In this document: positions 1 to 6,444 of the stretch, piece after piece
How the letters are laid out: every line of letters begins with the position of its first letter
How positions within the stretch are numbered: the first letter of the stretch is position 1
Source of the DNA: Propionibacteriaceae bacterium
GTDB lineage: Bacteria > Actinomycetota > Actinomycetes > Propionibacteriales > Propionibacteriaceae
Direction of reading: 5' to 3'
Length of the DNA: 8,326 bases
Assembly (NCBI GenBank): GCA_003158895.1
Contig: PMLO01000055.1
Coordinates: 1 to 8,326, forward strand
Translations under genes and position numbers: made by a program
Notes under the pieces: generated by a model
Database searches by the model: none
What the model saw: the letters and a program-made list of their open reading frames with translations, nothing else
Told to the model about the DNA's origin: nothing

Positions 1-624
1 ATCGCCACGAACCGCACGGTGACGGTCGAGATGGCCAAGCAGGTGGCGCCGGTGTTCACGGAGGTCGTCATCGCACCGGGCTACGACGATGCGGCGCTCA
101 AGATCCTCGGCAAGAAGAAGAACCTGCGGCTGCTCGTCGCCGAGCCGTACACGGCTGGGGCTGTGGAGCTGCGTCCCGTGAGCGGTGGCCTGCTGCTGCA
201 GCAGCCCGACCGGGTCGACGCTCCCGGCGACGACCCCACCTCGTGGCAGCTCATCGCCGGCGAGGCGGTCGACGCGGAGACCCTCGCCGACCTCGCCTTC
301 GCCTGGCGCGCCTGCCGTGCGGTGAAGTCGAACGCCATCCTGCTCGCCTCCGGCGGTGCGTCCGTCGGCGTCGGCATGGGGCAGGTCAACAGGGTCGACT
401 CGTGCAAGCTGGCCGTTGAACGCGCGGGTGACCGTGCGGCTGGCGCGGTGGCGGCCTCCGACGCTTACTTCCCGTTCGCGGACGGGGCCGGCATCCTCAT
501 CGCTGCGGGTGTGAAGGCCATCGTCGAGCCCGGGGGCTCGATCCACGACGACGAGACGATCGCAGCCTGCGCGGCGGCGGGGATCGCGTTGTACTTCACC
601 GGCACAAGGCATTTCGCGCACTGA
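1..624 (+). CDS. purH: PurH, C-terminal part (AICAR transformylase / IMP cyclohydrolase), 5' end outside window
   Basis: Bifunctional cytosolic enzyme for the last two steps of de novo purine synthesis: it formylates AICAR with 10-formyl-tetrahydrofolate and then closes the ring to give IMP. The window opens in frame inside the AICAR-transformylase domain; 207 residues and the TGA stop are present. Recognisable family blocks are CRAVKSNAI, the glycine-rich GGASVGVGMGQVNRVD, SDAYFPFADG and the closing IVEPGGSIHDDE...ALYFTGTRHFAH. The upstream Lys-His catalytic pair of the transformylase and the whole cyclohydrolase domain lie to the left of the window. There is no frameshift. A GTG at 19 and an ATG at 31 are internal codons, because the reading frame runs open from base 1 with family-like residues before them. 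The next gene follows closely on the same strand and may be co-transcribed. The 10-formyl-THF that PurH consumes is also the substrate of PurU, encoded 2.3 kb downstream. Identification is firm. Confidence 0.97.
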   Translation: MATNRTVTVEMAKQVAPVFTEVVIAPGYDDAALKILGKKKNLRLLVAEPYTAGAVELRPVSGGLLLQQPDRVDAPGDDPTSWQLIAGEAVDAETLADLAFAWRACRAVKSNAILLASGGASVGVGMGQVNRVDSCKLAVERAGDRAAGAVAASDAYFPFADGAGILIAAGVKAIVEPGGSIHDDETIAACAAAGIALYFTGTRHFAH

Positions 625-679
625 CGTGGTCGACCACAGAGCACGCTCACCGCTGACCGAGCACCGAGGGGTGCTCGGT

Positions 680-958
680 ATGGTGCGCCGTCAGTGGGCG
701 TGGTTCGTGACGGTGGCGATCTTCGGCGTCGGTGCGATGTACGCAATGCTGCCGACAGGCCACTGGCGCCGGGGTAGCGCGATCATGGGGTTCGGGCTTC
801 TCGTCGGCGCCGGTCTGCGGTGGTGGCTCGGAGACAAGGCCGGGCTACTGGTCGTACGCGCGCGGTGGCTCGACGTCATCGCCATGCTGGTGATGGGAGT
901 CGGCATCACGGTGCTCGCGTTCTGGGTGCCGGCCGCGCGGGTGGTCACCGTTCCCTGA
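680..958 (+). CDS. DUF3017 family small membrane protein
   Basis: A 92-residue protein of unknown function that resembles the actinobacterial DUF3017 family, which is commonly found near purH/folD. Three hydrophobic helices are visible: about residues 6-24 (starting WAWFVTVAIFGVG), 31-49 (GSAIMGFGLLVGAG) and 63-84 (WLDVIAMLVMGVGITVLAF). Short basic loops (HWRRG, RARW) separate them, so it should sit in the cytoplasmic membrane. I chose ATG 680 because GAGGGG at 666-671 lies 8 nt upstream. The frame stays open upstream to GTG 626 (110 residues), only 1 nt after the purH stop, but that start has no ribosome site at proper distance; GTG 671 is a third possibility. No folD gene lies between it and purH here. 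The gene ends just before a strong hairpin shared with convergent mdh. The family call rests on composition, size and context; no function can be inferred. Confidence 0.8.
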   Translation: MVRRQWAWFVTVAIFGVGAMYAMLPTGHWRRGSAIMGFGLLVGAGLRWWLGDKAGLLVVRARWLDVIAMLVMGVGITVLAFWVPAARVVTVP

Positions 959-966
959 CACAGCGA

Positions 967-989
967 TGGCCCGGCACGGGGCCGGGCCA
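967..989. terminator. Bidirectional hairpin between convergent DUF3017 gene and mdh
   Basis: A perfect 9-bp stem, TGGCCCGGC (967-975) paired with GCCGGGCCA (981-989), encloses a 5-nt loop. It lies 8 nt after the DUF3017 stop and 16 nt beyond the mdh stop. No T-run follows on either strand, which is common for terminators of high-GC actinobacteria. The position between two converging genes supports termination for both strands. Whether it terminates efficiently without a U-tract is inference. Confidence 0.65.
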
Positions 990-1005
990 ACGCGGGTGAA
1001 TCGGA

Positions 1006-1995
<990 letters not shown>

Positions 1996-2027
1996 GGTGG
2001 GTGAACTCCTCTCGCAGGGACTTCCTC

Positions 2028-2033
2028 ACGTTA
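2028..2033 (-). promoter_or_regulatory. Candidate -10 element of mdh
   Basis: On the minus strand TAACGT fits the actinobacterial -10 pattern TAnnnT. Transcription would start near 2021, giving a leader of about 26 nt that includes the AGGAG ribosome site. I found no convincing -35: TTGCCA at 2062-2057 is spaced 23 nt, which is too far. This rests on one hexamer. Confidence 0.4.
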
Positions 2034-2124
2034 GCAGCCGAGCACCGGAACAGGAGTGGCAAGCACCTTTCAGGGAGATGTACGGGCTGACCTGTACCCG
2101 CTGGGGAGGCTCGGTGCTGCTCGT

Positions 2125-2218
2125 GTCGGTTTCACAGGGGATGTAGGGAACTTGTCACATCCCTAGGCAGATTTGCCACGGGATGTGACGAAATGACCAC
2201 ATCCCTTGTGAAACCGAC
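2125..2218. repeat. 94-bp nested palindrome with four ACATCCC/GGGATGT cores
   Basis: All pairing levels share one axis, between 2171 and 2172. The outer arms are 20 nt, 2125-2144 (GTCGGTTTCACAGGGGATGT) and 2199-2218, and pair throughout with one G-T wobble. After 7-nt unpaired stretches, an inner 10-bp perfect stem follows (GTCACATCCC 2154-2163 with GGGATGTGAC 2180-2189), extendable by T-A and T-G pairs. Innermost is GGCA 2166-2169 with TGCC 2174-2177. By hand count the element is 49/94 GC (52%), clearly lower than its surroundings. It lies upstream of both mdh and the histidine-phosphatase gene, about 92 bp from the mdh -10 and 65 bp from the other. The rest of the gap (1996-2124 and 2219-2294) holds promoter-like hexamers but no gene. 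Function is unknown: operator array, small palindromic repeat element or folded RNA are all possible. Confidence 0.8.
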
Positions 2219-2282
2219 CGGCGTGCGTACGGGCGGTGCGGGGTCGATGTGGGGCGACACCGGGGGGCCTGTGGGACTGTCG

Positions 2283-2288
2283 TAAGGT
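2283..2288 (+). promoter_or_regulatory. -10 element of a probable leaderless promoter for the histidine-phosphatase gene
   Basis: TAAGGT fits TAnnnT and is followed by exactly 6 nt and then GTG 2295, so transcription would begin at or next to the start codon. The GGAG at 2290-2293 sits only 1 nt from the start and cannot work as a normal ribosome site. Leaderless transcripts with this geometry are well known in actinobacteria. No clear -35 was seen. Confidence 0.6.
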
Positions 2289-2294
2289 CGGAGC

Positions 2295-2912
2295 GTGCGG
2301 CTCATCCTCATTCGCCACGGGCAGACCCAGTCCAACCTCGACCACCTCCTCGACACCGGCCATCCCGGTGCGCCGCTGACCGAGGCGGGGCTCCAGCAGG
2401 CAGCCACCCTCGTCGATCGGCTCGCCGCCGAACCCATCACGGCCATCTACAGCTCCGACCTGACCCGCGCGCGCCAGACGGCTGAGCCGCTCGCAGCGTC
2501 GAAGGGTCTGGTCGTGACGGAGCACCCCGGGCTCCGGGAGATCTTCGCCGGCGAGCACGACATGAGCGAGGACTGGGTCCCGTACGTGTCGGTCCTCGAC
2601 ACGTGGCACACCGCGCCCGAGAGCAAGCTCCCCGAGGGCGAGAACTGGCCCGAGTTCCAGGAGCGCTTCGAGGCTGCGATCGACGAGATCGCGGACACGG
2701 GCGTCGAGGTCGCCGCGCTCGTCAGCCATGGCGCGGCGCTCCGCGTCTGGATCCCGTTCGTGTGCGCGAACACCACGGCCGGTGATGCGCGCCACTGGAG
2801 ACTCGACAACACCGACTACGTCGTGATCGAGGGTGACCGCGACGGCTGGAACCTCGTCTCGTGGGCGGACGAGGACATGTCTGCGCTCCACCGCCCCACC
2901 GGCGTGGCCTGA
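2295..2912 (+). CDS. Histidine phosphatase family protein (phosphoglycerate-mutase-like)
   Basis: Probably a cytosolic phosphatase that works through a phosphohistidine intermediate; the substrate cannot be read from sequence. The 205-residue protein begins MRLILIRHGQTQSN, with the RHG signature at 7-9 and nucleophile His8. Arg58 in SSDLTRARQTA and Glu82 in LREIFAGEH match the phosphate-binding arginine and the acid residue of the family. The second catalytic histidine is His145 in LVSHGAALR. It is about the size of bacterial cofactor-dependent phosphatase members, shorter than true glycolytic phosphoglycerate mutase (around 250), so a phosphatase acting on a small metabolite is more likely. 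It starts at GTG 2295, because the RHG motif normally begins a few residues from the N-terminus and the promoter geometry agrees. It runs divergently from mdh and converges on purU with a 42-nt gap. All catalytic residues are intact. Confidence 0.92.
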   Translation: MRLILIRHGQTQSNLDHLLDTGHPGAPLTEAGLQQAATLVDRLAAEPITAIYSSDLTRARQTAEPLAASKGLVVTEHPGLREIFAGEHDMSEDWVPYVSVLDTWHTAPESKLPEGENWPEFQERFEAAIDEIADTGVEVAALVSHGAALRVWIPFVCANTTAGDARHWRLDNTDYVVIEGDRDGWNLVSWADEDMSALHRPTGVA

Positions 2913-2924
2913 CGAGATTCCCTT

Positions 2925-2953
2925 GGGCGTGCGACCCCGGGTGGCTCGTGCCC
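2925..2953. terminator. Weak hairpin in the gap between convergent histidine-phosphatase gene and purU
   Basis: GGGCGTG (2925-2931) can pair with CGTGCCC (2947-2953) as a 7-bp stem with two G-T wobbles around a 15-nt loop. It fills most of the 42-nt gap between two convergent stop codons, so it may serve as a shared terminator. There is no T-run and the stem is modest, so the assignment is tentative. Confidence 0.35.
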
Positions 2954-2954
2954 C

Positions 2955-3806
2955 TCAGTCGAAGATGATCGTGCGGCTGCCGTCGAGCAGTACCCGATGC
3001 TGGGCGAAAAGCTTCACGGCGCTGACGAGGGTGCCTGACTCGATGTCTTGTCCCAGTTCGACAAGTTCGGATACGGAACGGGAGTGGCTCACGCGCGTGA
3101 CGTTCTGCTCGATGATCGGGCCCTCGTCGAGCTCGGTCGTGACGAAATGTGCCGTCGCACCGATGAGCTTCACGCCGCGGGCATGCGCCTGCCGGTACGG
3201 GTTGGCGCCCTTGAACCCGGGCAGGAACGAGTGGTGGATGTTGATGGCGCGACCAGCGAGGTAGGCGCAGAGCTCCGGCGACAGGATCTGCATGTACCGG
3301 GCGAGGACGACCAGCTCGATGTCGTACTGCTCGCAGGCCTCCCGGATCCGCTGTTCGAGCAGGTGCTTCGTTCCGGGCGTCACCTCATGGTGCTCGAACG
3401 GGATGCCGTAGAACGCGGCGAGCGGGCCGAGCTCGTCGTGGTTGCCGAGGATCAGCGGGATGTCGACTCCCAAGGTGCCGCTGCGGTGGCGGAAGAGCAG
3501 GTCGTTGAGGACGTGTCCTGCCTTCGAGACGAGTACGAGCGTGCGCAGGGGTCGCCCGACCTCGTCGACCTCGATCTGGGCATCGAGCAGGTCACGTACG
3601 GACTCGAGCTCGGCTTCCAGGTCGACCCGCACCGCGAGCGCCACCTGGATGCGCATGAAGAACGTCTCGGTGTCGGAGGAGTAGAACTGCATCGACTCGG
3701 TGATGTTGCCGCCAGCGGCAACGATCGCCCCGCTCACGGCGTGGACGATGCCAGGACGATCCGCGCAGCGGAGCGTGATCACCCAGTGGGGCTCGGACGC
3801 GGTCAC
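2955..3806 (-). CDS. purU: Formyltetrahydrofolate deformylase
   Basis: Hydrolyses 10-formyl-tetrahydrofolate to formate and THF, balancing the one-carbon pool and supplying formate for purine synthesis. With the chosen start it is 283 residues, close to the usual ~280. An ACT domain covers about 8-80 (HWVITLRCADRPGIVHAVSG). The formyl-transferase domain runs from about 87, with LILGNHDELG at 118-127, INIHHSFLPGFKGANPY at 188-204 carrying Asn189 and His191, and Asp227 in LDEGP, the expected catalytic triad. The frame is open to GTG 3854, which would add 16 residues rich in Pro, Ala and Arg. I prefer GTG 3806 because TACCCT lies exactly 6 nt upstream, the geometry of a leaderless promoter, and because the ACT domain then starts at once. 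It converges on the histidine-phosphatase gene and diverges from a FolC-family gene 65 nt away, another folate enzyme. Function is firm; the start is less so. Confidence 0.95.
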   Translation of the reverse strand: MTASEPHWVITLRCADRPGIVHAVSGAIVAAGGNITESMQFYSSDTETFFMRIQVALAVRVDLEAELESVRDLLDAQIEVDEVGRPLRTLVLVSKAGHVLNDLLFRHRSGTLGVDIPLILGNHDELGPLAAFYGIPFEHHEVTPGTKHLLEQRIREACEQYDIELVVLARYMQILSPELCAYLAGRAINIHHSFLPGFKGANPYRQAHARGVKLIGATAHFVTTELDEGPIIEQNVTRVSHSRSVSELVELGQDIESGTLVSAVKLFAQHRVLLDGSRTIIFD

Positions 3807-3811
3807 CGGGG

Positions 3812-3818
3812 TAGGGTA
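3812..3818. promoter_or_regulatory. Shared bidirectional -10 element for purU and the FolC-family gene
   Basis: TAGGGTA reads as TAGGGT on the plus strand (3812-3817) and as TACCCT on the minus strand (3818-3813); both fit TAnnnT. Leftward, 6 nt separate it from the purU GTG at 3806, predicting a leaderless purU mRNA. Rightward, a start near 3824 would give the FolC-family gene a leader of about 48 nt that contains its GAGGGG ribosome site. Symmetrical -10 elements firing both ways are known in bacteria; activity here is inferred. Confidence 0.5.
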
Positions 3819-3871
3819 GCGCCGCGCCGAGGGGGTCGGCGCTCCCGAGGGCACTGGTGAGAGGGGCGCGC

Positions 3872-5110
3872 ATGGTCTCCGACCTCGACTCGGCCCTGGA
3901 CGCCCTGCTGCACTTCTCCGGCCGGCGCACCCGAGGCCACAGCTCCGTGGACACGCTGCGCGCTCTTCTGGACCATCTCGGGAACCCGGAGCGCAGCTAT
4001 CGGATCATCCACGTGGCCGGTACGTCGGGGAAGACCTCGACCGCGTACCTCATCCGAGGCCTGCTCGAGGCGGCCGGCTTCCGTACAGGTCTGACGGTCT
4101 CGCCTCACGTCGTGGCCGTGAACGAACGCGTACAGGTCGCCGGCGTCCCCGTCCCTGAGGCCCGCTTCGTCGCGTACGTCAACGACTTCCTCCCACTGGC
4201 CGCCTCGCTGGACCGGGAGCTCACGTACTTCGAGCTCGGTGTCGGCCTCGCGTTGTGGGTGTTCGCGCAGGAGAACGTCGAGTACGCGATCGTCGAGGTC
4301 GGCATCGGCGGTACGCGCGACGCCACGAACGCGCTCCAGTCACCCGACAAGGTCTGTGTCGTGTCGGCGGTCGGCCTCGACCACACCGAGCTGCTGGGCA
4401 ACTCGGTCGACGCCATCGCCACGCACAAGGCGGGCATCGTCGGCGAGGGCAACACGGTCGTCGTGGTCGACCAGGACGAGGTCGTGCTGGACGTGGTGCG
4501 CGACCGGGCGCGCGAGGTGGGCGGACACGTGATCGTCGCGGCTCATGACCCCGGCGCGCACTATCAGGAGCGCAATCTCGCTCTGGCGAGCGCGACCGTC
4601 GAGGTGCTGGCCAGGCGAGACGGCTTCGCGATGGCCGACGTCAGGGTCACCGAGACACCGCCGGCTCGGTACGAGCGGTTCGCGGCGACCGGTCGCCGTC
4701 TCGTTCTCGACGGTGCTCACAACCCCCAGAAGGTCGCCGCGCTGGTGGAGGCGCTGCGCGACGACCAGGTGACCTCGATCGCCGCGATGGTGACGTTGCT
4801 GCAGGCTCCGGATACGAAGCTGGCCGCGACGCTGTCCCTCCTGGCTCCGCTGGTCAGCCACCTGATCGTCCCCGAGTACGCCCTCGGCGACGGCGACAAG
4901 GTGAAGCGCTCGTTCGCCGCCGAGGTCGTCGTCGAGCAGGCGCGTGCGCTGGGGATCAGCGCCGAGGCTGTACGCACTCCCGCCGAGGGCCTGTCGTTGC
5001 TGCAGGCCCGTCCGGAGCGCGACCTGGTCGTGACCGGCTCGCTGTACCTGGCGTCGCTGGTCCGTCCGCTCGTGCTGGCGACGTGGGGCGATCCGGTGCG
5101 CGCGTTCTGA
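3872..5110 (+). CDS. folC: FolC-family Mur ligase (folylpolyglutamate / dihydrofolate synthase-like)
   Basis: Likely an ATP-dependent ligase that adds glutamate to folates (or dihydropteroate) in the cytosol. The protein has 412 residues, near the family norm of about 420. Motifs in order: P-loop GTSGKTS at 50-56; SPHVVAVNERVQVAG at 77-91; EVGIGGTRDATN at 142-153 with metal-ligand Glu142; GLDHTELLGNSV at 168-179 with His171; THKAGI with the expected carbamylated Lys186; DGAHNP at 280-285; closing VTGSLYLASLVR at 387-398. The P-loop is unusual: FolC proteins normally have GTNGKGS, whereas GKT is the form in Mur cell-wall ligases. The other motifs still favour FolC. It could be a divergent paralogue with another folate or glutamate-ligation substrate. 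I chose ATG 3872, with GAGGGG (3861-3866) 5 nt upstream, over GTG 3857. It is divergent from purU, so a folate role fits. Confidence 0.85.
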   Translation: MVSDLDSALDALLHFSGRRTRGHSSVDTLRALLDHLGNPERSYRIIHVAGTSGKTSTAYLIRGLLEAAGFRTGLTVSPHVVAVNERVQVAGVPVPEARFVAYVNDFLPLAASLDRELTYFELGVGLALWVFAQENVEYAIVEVGIGGTRDATNALQSPDKVCVVSAVGLDHTELLGNSVDAIATHKAGIVGEGNTVVVVDQDEVVLDVVRDRAREVGGHVIVAAHDPGAHYQERNLALASATVEVLARRDGFAMADVRVTETPPARYERFAATGRRLVLDGAHNPQKVAALVEALRDDQVTSIAAMVTLLQAPDTKLAATLSLLAPLVSHLIVPEYALGDGDKVKRSFAAEVVVEQARALGISAEAVRTPAEGLSLLQARPERDLVVTGSLYLASLVRPLVLATWGDPVRAF

Positions 5111-5140
5111 TCGCCGGAGGGCGTCGTTCGGCGCGGCGTC

Positions 5141-5146
5141 GATAAT
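5141..5146 (+). promoter_or_regulatory. -10 element of a probable leaderless promoter for the kinase-pxpABC unit
   Basis: GATAAT, one base from TATAAT, stands 6 nt before ATG 5153, the same spacing as at the histidine-phosphatase gene and purU. No ribosome site lies at working distance; GGAGGG at 5116-5121 is over 30 nt away. The 42-nt gap after the FolC-family gene also has a weak hairpin, CGCCG 5112-5116 with CGGCG 5129-5133. The four downstream genes have no other visible promoter. Confidence 0.6.
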
Positions 5147-5152
5147 GGCCGC

Positions 5153-5695
5153 ATGAGCCCCGATCCGATCGAGACGATCCGTCGACTGCTGGACGAGCGC
5201 GTACCGGCCGGCCGGCCGGCGTTTGTCGGTATCGACGGGCTGAGCTGCGCGGGGAAGACCACGTTCGCGGACCGGCTGGCGCACGCGCTCGGCGGTGATG
5301 TCGTCCACGGCGACGACATGTCGCGGCCGGGTCGTCCCTTGTGGGAGCACGAACGCTTCATCCTTGAGGTGTATGGGCCGGTGCGTACCGACGGGGTGGC
5401 GACCTACCGCCGCTGGCACTGGACGAGCCAGGAGCCCGGCGAGCAGATCGCTGTGACCCGCGCGCCCGTGATCGTCGAGGGGATCCACGTGACCGACGAG
5501 GCCGTCGAGGTGCCTTGGGACGTACGGGTCTGGGTGAGCGTGGACGAGGACGTACGGATCGCACGCGCCCAGGAGCGCGAAGGTGGCGCCCGGTGGGAGT
5601 GCTGGTCGACGAACTGGATGCCGCAGGAGGCCGCGTACGTCGCGGCGCAGCACCCGGAGTCTCGCGCCGACGTGATCGTGGACGGGGTCTCGTGA
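5153..5695 (+). CDS. P-loop kinase, uridine-kinase-like
   Basis: A 180-residue P-loop NTPase of the small nucleoside/nucleotide-kinase type. The Walker A motif is GLSCAGKTT at 29-37 with Lys35 and Thr36, preceded by Asp28 (FVGIDG). HGDDMSRPG at 52-60 resembles the DDFY segment of uridine kinases, where an Asp positions the acceptor. VIVEGIHV at 106-113 fits the strand and acid of a Walker B-like region. RIARAQERE at 135-143 could be the arginine-bearing lid. The true substrate is unknown; uridine kinase is only the nearest likeness. The stop codon overlaps the pxpA start by 4 nt (GTGA), and the gene opens the 5-oxoprolinase operon under its own leaderless-type promoter. A metabolite kinase tied to 5-oxoproline recycling is possible, but so is simple co-transcription of an unrelated gene. 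The kinase fold is firm; the activity is not. Confidence 0.8.
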   Translation: MSPDPIETIRRLLDERVPAGRPAFVGIDGLSCAGKTTFADRLAHALGGDVVHGDDMSRPGRPLWEHERFILEVYGPVRTDGVATYRRWHWTSQEPGEQIAVTRAPVIVEGIHVTDEAVEVPWDVRVWVSVDEDVRIARAQEREGGARWECWSTNWMPQEAAYVAAQHPESRADVIVDGVS

Positions 5696-6444
5696 CTGTC
5701 GACCTCAACGCCGACCTGGGGGAGTCGTACGGGTCGTGGAGCATGGGCGACGACGAGGCGCTGCTCGACGTCGTCACCAGCGCCAACGTAGCGTGCGGGT
5801 TCCACGCGGGCGATCCGGCGACGATGCTGCGGACCTGCCGGGCTGCAGCCTCCCGGGGCGTGACCGTTGGGGCCCACCCCTCGTACCCCGATCTCGTCGG
5901 CTTCGGGCGGCGCCACCTGGAGCTGTCGGCTGAGGAGCTGGTCGCGGCGACCGTGTACCAGCTGGGCGCGCTCGATGCGTGCTGCCGCGCGGCTGGCACG
6001 AGGCTGGCGTACGTGAAGCCGCACGGTGCGCTGTACCACGACGTGTCGCGCGATTCCACGCTGGCGAGGGCATTCGTTCTCGGTGTCGTCGAAGTGGCGC
6101 CGCTGGCGGTCCTGGGGCCGGCCGGGTCGGAGCTGCTCAAAGCTGCTGCGGAGCTGGGGCTGGCGACGGCTGCCGAGGTCTTCGCCGACCGCGCCTACCG
6201 AGCGGACGGCTCGCTCGTACCGCGCGGCGAGTCCGGCGCGATCGTCGACGACGCGGACGCGGTCGCCGAGCGGGTGGTCGGGATGGTGACCGCTGGAACC
6301 GTACTGGCCGTGGACGGCACCCTCGTACCGGTTGTCGCCGACTCGATCTGCCTCCACTCGGACACGCCTGGAGCGGTCGCGCTGGCTCGGCGGGTGCGTG
6401 CGGCGCTGGTCGACGCCGGAGTCGGGCTCGGTCCGTTCGCATGA
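5692..6444 (+). CDS. pxpA: 5-oxoprolinase subunit A (LamB/YcsF family)
   Basis: Subunit A of the prokaryotic ATP-dependent 5-oxoprolinase, which with PxpB and PxpC hydrolyses 5-oxo-L-proline (pyroglutamate) to L-glutamate in the cytosol. The 250-residue length is typical. Motifs in order: DLNADLGESYGSW at 4-16; SANVACGFHAGDP at 30-42; VGAHPSYPDLVGFGRR at 59-74; YVKPHGALYHD at 107-117; EVFADRAYRADGSLVPR at 162-178; CLHSDTPGA at 220-228. I set the start at GTG 5692 because the family begins almost exactly at DLNADLGE and the codon overlaps the kinase stop as GTGA, with GGGG 5 nt upstream. Upstream extension in this frame would only read the kinase gene out of frame. The stop overlaps pxpB as ATGA, so translation is probably coupled. 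The product is firmly identified by motifs and operon order. Confidence 0.96.
   Translation: MTVDLNADLGESYGSWSMGDDEALLDVVTSANVACGFHAGDPATMLRTCRAAASRGVTVGAHPSYPDLVGFGRRHLELSAEELVAATVYQLGALDACCRAAGTRLAYVKPHGALYHDVSRDSTLARAFVLGVVEVAPLAVLGPAGSELLKAAAELGLATAAEVFADRAYRADGSLVPRGESGAIVDDADAVAERVVGMVTAGTVLAVDGTLVPVVADSICLHSDTPGAVALARRVRAALVDAGVGLGPFA

Noticed and set aside
2041..2118. AGCACCG / CGGTGCT inverted repeat flanking part of the mdh leader
   Set aside because: Only 7 bp with 64 bp between the arms; not above chance for this composition.
2142..2201. CRP/GlxR-type TGTGA-N6-TCACA site in the palindrome
   Set aside because: TGTGA and TCACA half-sites occur, but no pair has the 6-nt spacer in the right order.
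2130..2213. Rex (redox repressor) operator from TTTCACA and TGTGAAA
   Set aside because: Rex sites have TTGTGAA before TTCACAA with a short spacer. Here the halves are in the opposite order and about 70 bp apart.
3048..3860. 270-codon open frame on the plus strand
   Set aside because: It is antisense to purU; its translation is made of repeated Arg/Glu/Val/Asp residues expected from the mirror of purU codons.
4340..5653. 437-codon open frame on the minus strand
   Set aside because: It lies antisense to the FolC-family gene and the kinase, both of which carry full motif sets. Its translation is Arg/His-rich low-complexity text with no motif, typical of open antisense frames in GC-rich DNA.
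5515..5691. N-terminal extension of pxpA by 59 codons
   Set aside because: The extension overlaps the kinase gene in another frame and reads as Arg/Gly-rich sequence; the PxpA family begins at DLNADLGE, matching GTG 5692.
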